Below are positions 43,748 through 54,995 of a stretch of DNA of 64,000 nucleotides, one piece after another. The notes under the pieces are model-generated. The model was given only the letters and a program-made list of their open reading frames with translations. It had not been told where the DNA came from and searched no databases. Source of the DNA: Halomonas sp. LBP4 (GTDB lineage: Bacteria > Pseudomonadota > Gammaproteobacteria > Pseudomonadales > Halomonadaceae); the NCBI RefSeq assembly GCF_003202205.1, contig NZ_PDOG01000009.1:1-64000 (forward strand), in the 5' to 3' direction. How positions within the stretch are numbered: position 1 is the first letter of the stretch; each line of letters opens with the position of its first letter. A program made the position numbers and the translations under genes.

Positions 43748-45615
43748 GCGGTCGCTTCCGCCGCCACCCGCGCCCCGCCGGGCGGCCCCCCGGCCGAGTC
43801 GTGCTCCTGCCACTGCGCCTCGAGCAGCTCTGCCGGCAAGGGGCGGGCATAGAGGAAGCCCTGCACCAGCGAGCAGCCCGCCGCCTGCAGGAAGTCGCGC
43901 TGGGCGATCGTTTCCACCCCCTCGGCGATCACCTGGAGCTCGAGCCCCCGGGCCATGGCCAGCACCGCGCCGACGATGGCCGCATCGGCCCGATCGTCGG
44001 GCAGGGCCTTGATGAAGGCGCGGTCGAGCTTGAGCTTGTCCAGCGGCAACTTCTTCAGGTAGCCCAGCGACGAATAGCCGGTGCCGAAGTCATCGATGGC
44101 GATGGGGTGGCCACGCCCGCGCAACACGCCGAGGCGCGGGGCGATATCGCCGGCCCGCTCGTCGAGCAGCACCGACTCGGTGATCTCCAGGCCGAGCAGC
44201 CCCGGGGGGATGCCGTGACGGGCAAGCCCGGCGGCGAGCGCCGTCTCCAGCTCGCCCTGGAACATCTGCAGCGCCGAGACGTTGACCCACACCGGCACCT
44301 CGGGCATGCCGAGACGCCGCCAGCGGGCCAGTTGCGCCAGCGCCTGGTCGATCACCCAGTTGCCCAGCGAGGCCATCAGGCCGTGACGCTCGGCCAGTGG
44401 GATGAAGTCCGCCGGCGAGATCATCCCGTCCCGTGGATGTCGCCAGCGCAGCAGCGCCTCGAGCCCCACCAGGGCGCCATCCGCCAGGTGGTGCTGCCCC
44501 TGGTAGTGGAGTTCCAGCTGGGTACCGGTGGCCAGGGCATGGCGCAGCTCGTTGACCAGCCCCAGCTGCGGACTGTCCTGCATGTCCAGCGACGGCCGGA
44601 AGCGCTGGCTGTGGTTGCGGCCATGGCGCTTGGCGGCATAGAGGGCCGACTCCAGCCGCTGGAAGAGCACGCCGGACTCGCGACCGTCCTCGGGCGCCCG
44701 GCAGCTGCCGATGGTCAGGCCGAAGCGCAGCGAGTGCCCCTCGATCTCGAAGGGTTCGCCCAGGTGGGCCTGGAGGCCGGCAATCCAGTGGTCATGATCA
44801 TCGAAGGTGGTGGTGCGGATCACCAGGAACTCGTCGCCGCCAAGGCGACCCACCACGCCGCCGGCCACATGGCCGGCGAGCCGCTGGCCGAAGCGCGCCA
44901 GCAGGCGGTCGCCCATCTCCACCCCCAGCCCATCGTTGATCGACTTGAAGCCATCGATGTCGATCATCGCCATGTCCAGGCTCTCGCCGGCCCGCAGGTG
45001 GCGCAGCCGGGAGTCGAGCAGGTCGTGCAGGCGACGGCGGTTGGGCAGGCCGGTGAGCGGGTCCTCGAAGCCGATGCGTCGCAGGTCCCGCTCCCGGGCC
45101 TTGTGCATCGAGATGTCGGTGAACAGGCAGACATGGTGGGTGGTCCGGCCCCGGTCATCGCTGACCGCTCGGACCCTCAGCCACTCGGGGTACTCGTCGC
45201 CGTGCTTGCGTCGGTTCCAGATCTCCCCCTCCCAGCGTCCGGTAGTGCGCAGCGTCTGCCAGTAGCGCTCGAAGAAGGCCTTGTCGTGACGCGGCGCGGA
45301 GAGTGTGGTGGCGTTGCGCCCGCGCACTTCCTCGGCGGTATAGCCGGTGATGCGGGTGAAGGCGGGGTTGACCGCCTGGATGCGATTGTCGGCGTCGGTG
45401 ATGATCACCCCGTCTTCCGACAGCGCCAGGGCATCCTGGCCCAGGCGGGCCCGCTGGTGCTCCAGGCGGACCTGCCGCCAGGCGTCCATCAGGCCCAGCG
45501 CCACCAGGGAGGCGGCCGCCAGGCGAAGGGCGACGCCGGGCAACCAGACGCTCGCCGACAAGGCGGCCAGGCCGATCCAGAGCAGCGGGCGATTGAGCGT
45601 GAAGGCTGGCCACAT
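43744..45615 (-). CDS. PAS-GGDEF-EAL cyclic-di-GMP signalling protein
   Basis: A 623-residue protein with two N-terminal hydrophobic segments (about residues 9-45), a PAS domain (about 58-175; ALALSEDGVIITDADNRIQAVNPAFTRITG), a GGDEF domain with GGDEF intact at 259-263, and an EAL domain with EALLRWRHP at 386 and the DDFGTGYSSL and EGVET motifs. Both catalytic signatures look complete, so it could make or break c-di-GMP; the PAS domain would sense the signal. Start at 45615 chosen for the membrane N terminus; the ribosome site is poor. Confidence 0.92.
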   Translation of the reverse strand: MWPAFTLNRPLLWIGLAALSASVWLPGVALRLAAASLVALGLMDAWRQVRLEHQRARLGQDALALSEDGVIITDADNRIQAVNPAFTRITGYTAEEVRGRNATTLSAPRHDKAFFERYWQTLRTTGRWEGEIWNRRKHGDEYPEWLRVRAVSDDRGRTTHHVCLFTDISMHKARERDLRRIGFEDPLTGLPNRRRLHDLLDSRLRHLRAGESLDMAMIDIDGFKSINDGLGVEMGDRLLARFGQRLAGHVAGGVVGRLGGDEFLVIRTTTFDDHDHWIAGLQAHLGEPFEIEGHSLRFGLTIGSCRAPEDGRESGVLFQRLESALYAAKRHGRNHSQRFRPSLDMQDSPQLGLVNELRHALATGTQLELHYQGQHHLADGALVGLEALLRWRHPRDGMISPADFIPLAERHGLMASLGNWVIDQALAQLARWRRLGMPEVPVWVNVSALQMFQGELETALAAGLARHGIPPGLLGLEITESVLLDERAGDIAPRLGVLRGRGHPIAIDDFGTGYSSLGYLKKLPLDKLKLDRAFIKALPDDRADAAIVGAVLAMARGLELQVIAEGVETIAQRDFLQAAGCSLVQGFLYARPLPAELLEAQWQEHDSAGGPPGGARVAAEATA

Positions 45616-45845
45616 GGCAGAAGGCTCGGCTCGGGCAGGTGAGGGGCATCGCGTCTGGCGCGGGCGGTTTCGTTCCCCCGATATCGGCCGACTGCCGCAT
45701 AACTGTAACCCGGCATCGGCCGGCAACTTTCAACGCCAGCGGCCCGACGTGCATTCCCGGGCCACGGACAGTAGACTAGTCGGGGCCGCTCGGCGGCAGC
45801 ATGCCGCTCGCGGCAGACAACAATGTCGACTCTCGGAATGACTCA

Positions 45846-46361
45846 GTGACCAAGCAACACTCCTTTGATCGCGAAGAACTGCTGGCCTGCTCACGCGGCG
45901 AGCTGTTCGGCCCGGGCAACGCCCAGTTGCCGGCTCCCAACATGCTGATGCTCGACCGCATCACGCGCATCTACGAAGACGGCGGCGACCACGGCAAGGG
46001 CGAGCTGATCGCCGAGCTGGATATCCGTCCCGACCTGTGGTTCTTCGACTGCCACTTCCCCGGCGACCCGGTGATGCCCGGCTGTCTGGGCCTCGATGCC
46101 ATGTGGCAGCTGGTCGGCTTCTACCTGGGCTGGCTGGGCCACCCGGGTCGTGGCCGGGCACTGGGCTGCGGCGAGGTCAAGTTCACCGGCCAGATCCTGC
46201 CCGAGGCACAGAAGGTCACCTACCGGATCAACATCAAGCGCATCATCACCCGGCGCTTGATCCTCGGCATGGCCGACGGCACCGTGTGCGTCGATGGCCG
46301 CGACATCTATCAGGCCAATGACCTGCGCGTCGGCCTGTTCACCTCCACTGCGAACTTCTGA
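45846..46361 (+). CDS. fabA: 3-hydroxydecanoyl-ACP dehydratase/isomerase
   Basis: Dehydrates hydroxyacyl-ACP and isomerises trans-2- to cis-3-decenoyl-ACP, the branch point to unsaturated fatty acids. The 171-residue protein has the catalytic His in FFDCHFPGDPVMPGCLGLDAM and the Asp partner in the same segment, with LGCGEVKFTGQ downstream. The GTG at 45846 gives the E. coli length; an in-frame ATG at 45801 would add 15 residues. fabB follows after 13 bases, forming the classical fabAB operon of Pseudomonas and relatives. Confidence 0.95.
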   Translation: MTKQHSFDREELLACSRGELFGPGNAQLPAPNMLMLDRITRIYEDGGDHGKGELIAELDIRPDLWFFDCHFPGDPVMPGCLGLDAMWQLVGFYLGWLGHPGRGRALGCGEVKFTGQILPEAQKVTYRINIKRIITRRLILGMADGTVCVDGRDIYQANDLRVGLFTSTANF

Positions 46362-46374
46362 TCAGGAGGCTTCC

Positions 46375-47592
46375 ATGCGACGAGTGGTAGTCACCGGCCT
46401 GGGCATCGTGTCCTGCCTGGGCAACGACCGGCAACAGGTTCTCGAGGCGCTCAAGGCCGGGCGCTCCGGTATTCGCTTCAAGGAGGAGTACGCCGAGCGC
46501 GGCTTTCGCAGTCAGGTGGCCGGCGTCGTCGACATCGACCTCGACGCCCTGATCGACCGCAAGCTTCTCCGCTTCATGGGCGATGCGGCGGCCTACGCCT
46601 ATGTCTCCATGGCCCAGGCCATCGAGGATGCGGGCCTCGCCCCGGAGCAGGTCTCCAACGAGCGCACCGGCCTGATCGCCGGTTCCGGCGGCGCCTCCAG
46701 CGCCAACCAGGTCGAGGCCGCCGACGTGATGCGCGCGAAGGGCCTGCGCCGGGTCGGCCCCTATCGGGTCACCCGCACCATGGGCAGCACCGTTTCCGCC
46801 TGCCTGGCCACGCCGTTCAGGATCAAGGGGGTCAACTACTCGATCTCCTCGGCCTGCGCCACCTCGGCCCACTGCATCGGCAGCGCCATGGAGCAGATCC
46901 AGATGGGCAAGCAGGACGTGGTCTTCGCCGGCGGCGGCGAAGAGGAGCACTGGACCCTGTCGTGCCTGTTTGACGCCATGGGGGCGCTCTCCACCCAGTA
47001 TAACGAGACGCCCGACAAGGCCTCGCGGCCCTACGACAAGGGCCGCGACGGCTTCGTCATCGCCGGTGGTGGCGGCATGCTGGTGCTCGAGGAACTCGAG
47101 CACGCTCGTGCCCGCGGCGCCAGGATCTACGCCGAAGTCACCGGCTACGGTGCCACTTCAGACGGCCACGACATGGTGGCGCCCTCCGGCGAGGGCGCGG
47201 CACGCTGCATGCGTCAGGCGCTGGCCACCGTGGATGGCGAGATCGACTACATCAACACCCACGGCACCTCCACCCCGGTGGGCGATGTCGCCGAGCTCAA
47301 GGCGATCCGCGAGGTGTTCGGCGACAGCACTCCGGCGATGAGCTCCACCAAGTCATTGACCGGCCACTCCCTGGGGGCCACCGGCGTGCAGGAGGCGATC
47401 TATTCGCTGCTGATGATGGAGAACGCTTTCATCACCGCCTCCGCCAACGTCGAGACCCTCGACGCACAGGCCGACGGCTTCGACATCGTCACCACCCGGC
47501 GCGACGGCGTGAAGGTCGAACGCGTGCTCACCAACAGCTTCGGCTTCGGCGGCACCAACGCCTGCCTGGTGCTGGAGAAGTTCCGCGACTGA
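46375..47592 (+). CDS. fabB: 3-oxoacyl-ACP synthase I
   Basis: Condensing enzyme that elongates the cis-3-decenoyl product of FabA. The 405-residue thiolase-fold protein has the active-site Cys in SISSACATSAHCIG, the two His residues in NTHGTSTPVGD and KSLTGHSLGATG, and the C-terminal FGFGGTNA loop. CAGGAGG stands before the ATG. A strong hairpin ends the operon. Confidence 0.96.
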   Translation: MRRVVVTGLGIVSCLGNDRQQVLEALKAGRSGIRFKEEYAERGFRSQVAGVVDIDLDALIDRKLLRFMGDAAAYAYVSMAQAIEDAGLAPEQVSNERTGLIAGSGGASSANQVEAADVMRAKGLRRVGPYRVTRTMGSTVSACLATPFRIKGVNYSISSACATSAHCIGSAMEQIQMGKQDVVFAGGGEEEHWTLSCLFDAMGALSTQYNETPDKASRPYDKGRDGFVIAGGGGMLVLEELEHARARGARIYAEVTGYGATSDGHDMVAPSGEGAARCMRQALATVDGEIDYINTHGTSTPVGDVAELKAIREVFGDSTPAMSSTKSLTGHSLGATGVQEAIYSLLMMENAFITASANVETLDAQADGFDIVTTRRDGVKVERVLTNSFGFGGTNACLVLEKFRD

Positions 47593-47614
47593 CACCCGGC
47601 GGAGCCGGGCCGAC

Positions 47615-47649
47615 ACGCAAGAGGCGCCCCATCGGGGCGCCTCTTGCGT
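47615..47649. terminator. bidirectional hairpin between fabB and plsC
   Basis: Perfect 16-base stem (ACGCAAGAGGCGCCCC and complement) with a 3-base loop, between convergent genes. No T-run is present, but its stability and place fit a terminator. Confidence 0.65.
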
Positions 47650-47671
47650 CAGGCGGGCAGCGACCGGTCCG

Positions 47672-48436
47672 TCACGCCGTCGGTTTCTCGGTGGCCGTGG
47701 CCGTCTCCGGCGCCGTCGGCCGGGGAATCTCGGAGATCTCCGCCAGCCGCGCCTCGATCCAGGCCTCCACCTCGACCAGCACCTCCTCGGGCGTCCGTCC
47801 CAGGGTCTCGATGGGCTCACCCACCACCAGCGAGAGCCGCCCCGGGTTCTTCACCCAGTACCGGCCCGGCCAGCGCTCGCCGGCATTGTGGGCCACCGGC
47901 ACCACCGGCCGCCCCGCGCGACAGGCAATCACCGCGCCGCTCTTGTTGTAGCGGCGGCGCCTGCCCGGGGGCACCCGCGTCCCCTCCGGGAAGATCAGTA
48001 CCGAGAGGCCCTCCTCCAGGCGCGACTTGCCCTGGCTGAGCACCTGCCGCATGGCCCGGGCCGGCTTGGAGCGATCCAGGGCAATGGGATGCAGCAGGCG
48101 CAGCCCCCAGCCGAACAGGGGAATACGCAGCAGTTCCTGCTTGAGTACCGTGCATACCGGCGGCTTGAGCAACTGCAGGTAGACGGTTTCCCACTCGCAC
48201 TGGTGATTGGCCAGGATCACGCAGGGCCCCTCGGGCAACCGCTCGCGCCCGCGAATGTCGTAGCGCACCCCGCAGGTCACCCGGAACCAGGCGATGATGA
48301 AGTGGTTGTAGAGGTTGAGCAGCCGGTAGCGCCGCGACAGCGGCAGCAGCGGCGCCACCGGCACGAACAGCACCCCGCAGACCAGCATGGCCAGGAAGTA
48401 GCCGGCATAGAACAGCAGGCTGCGCAGGACGTTCAT
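47672..48436 (-). CDS. plsC: 1-acyl-glycerol-3-phosphate acyltransferase family protein
   Basis: Membrane acyltransferase of 254 residues with an N-terminal membrane segment (SLLFYAGYFLAMLVCGVLFVPV). The acyl-acceptor motifs are seen as NHQCEWE (where most PlsC have HX4D, this has HX4E), the FPEGTR block, and the VVPVAHNAG strand. It would acylate lysophosphatidic acid or a related acceptor; whether it is the main PlsC cannot be told. It overlaps the upstream RmlD-like gene by four bases. Confidence 0.82.
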   Translation of the reverse strand: MNVLRSLLFYAGYFLAMLVCGVLFVPVAPLLPLSRRYRLLNLYNHFIIAWFRVTCGVRYDIRGRERLPEGPCVILANHQCEWETVYLQLLKPPVCTVLKQELLRIPLFGWGLRLLHPIALDRSKPARAMRQVLSQGKSRLEEGLSVLIFPEGTRVPPGRRRRYNKSGAVIACRAGRPVVPVAHNAGERWPGRYWVKNPGRLSLVVGEPIETLGRTPEEVLVEVEAWIEARLAEISEIPRPTAPETATATEKPTA

Positions 48437-49326
48437 GGCCTCTCGTCGACCTCCGTGTCGGGGCGGCAGCGGTCATAGCCCCGGAACCAGGCATCCAGCA
48501 TGCGACCCAGTTCCAGCCGCCAGGGTTTCTGGTGTACGCCGAACACCTCCAGGACCCGGCGGCAGTTGAGCACCCGGCGCAACGGCTGGTCATGGTGGTG
48601 GTGGAGCGCCTTGACGCTGCCCAGCTCGAGGCATTCGCCACGCCCCTCCAGCCGGGTCGCCAGTTGGGTGCGCACCATGGAGATGAAGGTGTAGGCACTG
48701 ACCGGCTCGGTGCCGGCCAGGTGATAGCTGCCCCAGGCACCGGCACCGCAGTGCTGCTGCTGGAGCATGCCGATCAGCGCCATGGCCACGGCATCCGCCG
48801 AGGTCGGACAGAAGGTCACGTCGGACTCGCCGCGCACCTCCCCGCCGGCCACCAGGGTATCGATCAGTTCATTCAGCCAGGCGTTGCTGCCCTCCAGGGC
48901 GAACAGCGGCCCGAGCCGCACGATCAGATGGTGGGGGTGCTCGGCACGGATCCGGTCGCCGGTGACGATCAGCCGGCGCAGGCTCTCGTCGCGCGGGGCG
49001 GGGATGACATGCTCGTCGATCGGCGCCTCGAAGCCATCCTCGTAGAGCTGGTCGGAGACACACCACACCAGGGGCACGCCGGCCGCCAGGCAGGCCTCCA
49101 GGCACGTCTCCACCGCCTCGGCATGGGCCGTGACGGCGGCCGGCTCGGCGCTGATCGGCCGCGCCAGGGGCGGAATCACCAGCGCATCGGGGGCGATCTC
49201 CTCGAGCCGGCCCGCGTCGAGCGCGAGGCCGGCCTCGATGACCAGTTCGGTATCGCTACGCCGGTTGGCTTCCCGGGCCAGCGCCAGGCTCAGGCAGTGG
49301 CCGGCATCGAGTATCAGCAGCTTCAC
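48433..49326 (-). CDS. RmlD-like NAD(P)-dependent sugar-nucleotide reductase family protein
   Basis: A 297-residue protein starting with GTG at 49326 behind AAGGAGACGCC. The fold resembles RmlD/dTDP-4-dehydrorhamnose reductase (KLLILDAGHCLSLALARE N terminus; VWCVSDQLYEDGF; HLIVRLGPLFALEGSNAWLN; YHLAGTEPVSAYTF). However the usual GxxGxxG nucleotide loop is changed to DAGHCLS, and the YxxxK pair is not obvious, so it may not be a normal reductase. The true activity is unknown. Translationally coupled to plsC. Confidence 0.65.
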   Translation of the reverse strand: MKLLILDAGHCLSLALAREANRRSDTELVIEAGLALDAGRLEEIAPDALVIPPLARPISAEPAAVTAHAEAVETCLEACLAAGVPLVWCVSDQLYEDGFEAPIDEHVIPAPRDESLRRLIVTGDRIRAEHPHHLIVRLGPLFALEGSNAWLNELIDTLVAGGEVRGESDVTFCPTSADAVAMALIGMLQQQHCGAGAWGSYHLAGTEPVSAYTFISMVRTQLATRLEGRGECLELGSVKALHHHHDQPLRRVLNCRRVLEVFGVHQKPWRLELGRMLDAWFRGYDRCRPDTEVDERP

Positions 49327-49375
49327 GGCGTCTCCTTCGGGTTCCGGCGCCGCCCGGGCGTCAGGTCCGGCTCGC

Positions 49376-49984
49376 TCAGAACGGGATCTCGTCGTCGAAG
49401 TCATCGAAGCTGCCCGGATCGGGGGCACCATAGTTGCCGCCCTGCTGGCCGCCGCCCTGCTGCGGGGCCGGTGCCGGCTGCGGGGCCGGTCGCTGCTGGG
49501 GCTGGCCGCCGCCGAAGCCGCCACCCTGCTGGGCCGCATTGCCGTAGCCACCCTGGGGCTGCTGCTGCCCCCCCGGATAACCGCCGCCCTGCTGGGCCAT
49601 GCCACCGCCCTGCTGGGCCATGCCGCCACCCTGGGCGTCACCGCCGCCGCGGGAATCGAGCATCTGCATGTCATTGGCGACGATCTCGGTGCTGTAGCGA
49701 TCCTGGCCGTCCTGGCCCTGCCACTTGCGGGTCTGCAGCCGTCCCTCGATGTAGATGCGCGACCCCTTCTTGAGGTACTGCTGGGCGATCTCGGCCAGCT
49801 TGTTGAACATCACCACCGTGTGCCATTCGGTGCGCTCCTGGCGCTGGCCGCTCTGGCGGTCCGTCCAGGTGTCGGTGGTGGCGAGACGCAGGTTGGCGAC
49901 CGGGTTGCCGGAAGGCATGAAGCGCACTTCCGGGTCCTGCCCCAGGTTGCCGATGAGAATGACCTTGTTGACGCCACGGGCCAT
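49376..49984 (-). CDS. ssb: single-stranded DNA-binding protein
   Basis: Tetrameric ssDNA-binding protein of 202 residues: an OB fold over residues 1-110 (NKVILIGNLGQDPEVRFMP ... EWHTVVMFNKLAEIAQQYLKKGSRIYIEGRL), then a disordered Gly/Gln/Pro-rich linker with two GGGMAQQ repeats, and the acidic partner-binding tip DDEIPF. Downstream of the MFS gene and of uvrA's divergent promoter; no LexA box was found by eye. Confidence 0.96.
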   Translation of the reverse strand: MARGVNKVILIGNLGQDPEVRFMPSGNPVANLRLATTDTWTDRQSGQRQERTEWHTVVMFNKLAEIAQQYLKKGSRIYIEGRLQTRKWQGQDGQDRYSTEIVANDMQMLDSRGGGDAQGGGMAQQGGGMAQQGGGYPGGQQQPQGGYGNAAQQGGGFGGGQPQQRPAPQPAPAPQQGGGQQGGNYGAPDPGSFDDFDDEIPF

Positions 49985-50055
49985 GAGGGACTCCTTGCTG
50001 TCGTGAATTCGTGATGCTGCGATATCGGTGGCGCGACGGGGCGCCCTGTGTCAGA

Positions 50056-51450
50056 TCATACGCCGCTGTGATCCCTGCGTGTATCGATCAACCTTGCCAA
50101 CGCCTCCTCGTCGAGGCGCTGGCGATCCACCTTGAGGTAGGCCAGCCGCTCCTCGGGCACCACCAGCACGTCCTCGACCCCGGCCACCTCGGCGAGATGT
50201 GCCATCAGCGTCTCCAGCGCATCGCCATGGTGCTCACCCTCCAGCGCCACCACTTCGCTGGAGAGGTGGCGTGGCGGCGTCATGCCGGCCATCAGCGCCA
50301 GCCACCCCAGACCGAGCAGGGCACAGCCGAGAAAGACCGCCGACAGCCCCCACTCCTGGGCCAGGAGCCCGCCCAGCACACCGCCCAGGAAGGCGCCGAG
50401 GAACTGGCTGGTGGAGTAGATGCCCATGGCGGTGCCCTTGGCCCCGGCCGGGGCCAGCTTGCTGAGCATCGATGGCAGGGTGGCCTCGAGCAGGTTGAAG
50501 GCGACGAAGAACAGCAGCAGCCAGCCGAACAGCCCCCAGCGACCCGCGGCGAGCCCCGCCAGCCCCCCCAGGCTCAGGGTGATGGCGGCGATCGCCAGCA
50601 GGCACATGGTCTTCATGCGTCGCTGCTTCTCGGCGACGATCACCAGCGGCACCATGATGGCGAAGGCCAGCACCATGATCCCCAGGTAGGCCAGCCCATG
50701 GCGCTCGAGGTCGATGCCTACCTCCAGCAGCCGGAAGGGCACGGCGACGAAGATCGCCATCAGGATCAGGTGCAGGGCGAAGATCGACAGGTCCATTCGC
50801 CACAGGTCGCTGCGTGCGATGATCGCCCGCCACTGGTCGCGGTCGATCCCCACGTCGCGGTGACGCAGGCGACGCGGCGCCGGCGGCACCAGCTTCCACA
50901 GGACCGCGAGCCCCAGCATGGCGAGCAAGGCGGTGAACCAGAACACCGCCGACAGGCCGAGCCAGGCCGCCAGCCAGGGGCCCAGCACCATGGCCACGGC
51001 GAAGGCCACCCCGATCGACAGGCCGATGGTGGCCATGGCCGCAGTGCGCACCTGCTCCCGGGTCTGGTCGGCGAGCAGCGCCATGATCGCCGCGGCCACC
51101 GCCCCGCTGCCCTGCAGGCAGCGCCCCAGGATCACACCGCCGATGGAGTCCGCCTGGGCGGCCACGACGCTGCCGAGCAGGAACAGCAGCAGACCGGCGG
51201 CGATCACCGGCTTGCGGCCGAGGCGATCGGAGAGCAACCCGAAGGGGATCTGCAGGATCGCCTGGGTGAGCCCGTAGACGCCCAGCGCCAGGCCCACCAG
51301 CAACGGCGTGGCGCCGCTCAGCTCGTCGGCATAGAGCGCCAGCACCGGCAACACCATGAACAACCCCAGCATGCGCGTGGCATAGAGGCCGGCAAGGCCG
51401 GCGATGGCACGCCGCTCGGTGGCTAACAGCAGTCCAGAGACCTTTCGCAT
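50056..51450 (-). CDS. MFS transporter, YajR-like, with C-terminal ferredoxin-like domain
   Basis: A 464-residue major facilitator with 12 membrane segments; the A-motif GLLSDRLGRKPVI sits between segments 2 and 3. After segment 12 there is a soluble tail of about 65 residues (EALETLMAHLAEVAGVEDVLVVPEERLAYLKV-like, in two parts), the size and pattern of the YAM domain in E. coli YajR. The substrate is unknown. Its place between uvrA and ssb is the same as in Pseudomonas. Start at 51450 (MRKVSGLLLATERRA) preferred. Confidence 0.85.
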   Translation of the reverse strand: MRKVSGLLLATERRAIAGLAGLYATRMLGLFMVLPVLALYADELSGATPLLVGLALGVYGLTQAILQIPFGLLSDRLGRKPVIAAGLLLFLLGSVVAAQADSIGGVILGRCLQGSGAVAAAIMALLADQTREQVRTAAMATIGLSIGVAFAVAMVLGPWLAAWLGLSAVFWFTALLAMLGLAVLWKLVPPAPRRLRHRDVGIDRDQWRAIIARSDLWRMDLSIFALHLILMAIFVAVPFRLLEVGIDLERHGLAYLGIMVLAFAIMVPLVIVAEKQRRMKTMCLLAIAAITLSLGGLAGLAAGRWGLFGWLLLFFVAFNLLEATLPSMLSKLAPAGAKGTAMGIYSTSQFLGAFLGGVLGGLLAQEWGLSAVFLGCALLGLGWLALMAGMTPPRHLSSEVVALEGEHHGDALETLMAHLAEVAGVEDVLVVPEERLAYLKVDRQRLDEEALARLIDTRRDHSGV

Positions 51451-51553
51451 AGGGTTTTCGGCATTCCGTGAGCGGGCATCGTCTGCCCGTTGGTGGACCG
51501 CACATTCTAGCGGCTCGCCACCCCCCAGGGAAAGCCACTCGCCGGCAACGCTT

Positions 51554-51583
51554 TTGCCGGCGATGCGGCGGCGGACGTATAAT
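51554..51583 (+). promoter_or_regulatory. uvrA promoter
   Basis: TTGCCG (51554-51559), 18-base spacer, TATAAT (51578-51583), about 30 bases before the uvrA ATG. No CTGT-N8-ACAG SOS box was found in the 160-base gap. Confidence 0.6.
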
Positions 51584-51613
51584 CGAGCCTTTGCCGTGCG
51601 TCTCGAGGTGGGA

Positions 51614-54484
<2,871 letters not shown>

Positions 54485-54492
54485 GCAAGCTC

Positions 54493-54526
54493 AAAAAAAA
54501 CCGGCCCCTTTCGGGAGCCGGTTTTT
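54493..54526. terminator. bidirectional terminator between uvrA and rplQ
   Basis: Stem ACCGGC/GCCGGT extended by an inner CCC/GGG and flanked by A- and T-runs, so it serves uvrA and the alpha operon. Confidence 0.9.
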
Positions 54527-54563
54527 CTCTTGCGCTGCCAAGGCCGAAGCCCGCTGCCGGGGA

Positions 54564-54956
54564 TCACTCCTCGACGGCGACGTCCTCGTCCTCGACGATC
54601 GGGCGATCGACGAGCTCGACGAAGGCCATGGGGGCGTTGTCGCCGGTGCGGAAGCCGCACTTGAGGATACGGACGTAACCGCCCGGACGCTCGACGTAAC
54701 GCGGGCCCAGCTCATTGAAGAGCTTGCCGACCGCTTCCTTCGAGCGGGTACGGCTGAAGGCCAGACGGCGGTTGGCGACGCTGTCCTGCTTGGCCAGGGT
54801 GATCAGCGGCTCGATGACGCGACGCAGCTCCTTGGCCTTGGGCAGGGTTGTCTTGATCACTTCGTGCTCGATCAACGACACGCTCATGTTCTTGAACATG
54901 GCCTGGCGGTGCGAGCTCGTGCGATTCAGGTGACGACCACTCTTACGATGACGCAT
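54564..54956 (-). CDS. rplQ: 50S ribosomal protein L17
   Basis: A 130-residue protein, last of the alpha operon. MRHRKSGRHLNRTSSHRQAMFKNM and the HEVIKTTLPKAKELR segment are diagnostic. It has an acidic C-terminal tail (VEDEDVAVEE-like). About 40 bases after rpoA. Confidence 0.97.
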   Translation of the reverse strand: MRHRKSGRHLNRTSSHRQAMFKNMSVSLIEHEVIKTTLPKAKELRRVIEPLITLAKQDSVANRRLAFSRTRSKEAVGKLFNELGPRYVERPGGYVRILKCGFRTGDNAPMAFVELVDRPIVEDEDVAVEE

Positions 54957-54995
54957 GGTTGTGATTCCTTACCAAACTGGGACTCGAGTCGACGC

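Noticed and set aside
51451..51613. LexA (SOS) box for uvrA or the divergent genes
   Set aside because: No CTGT-N8-ACAG or close variant was seen in the gap.
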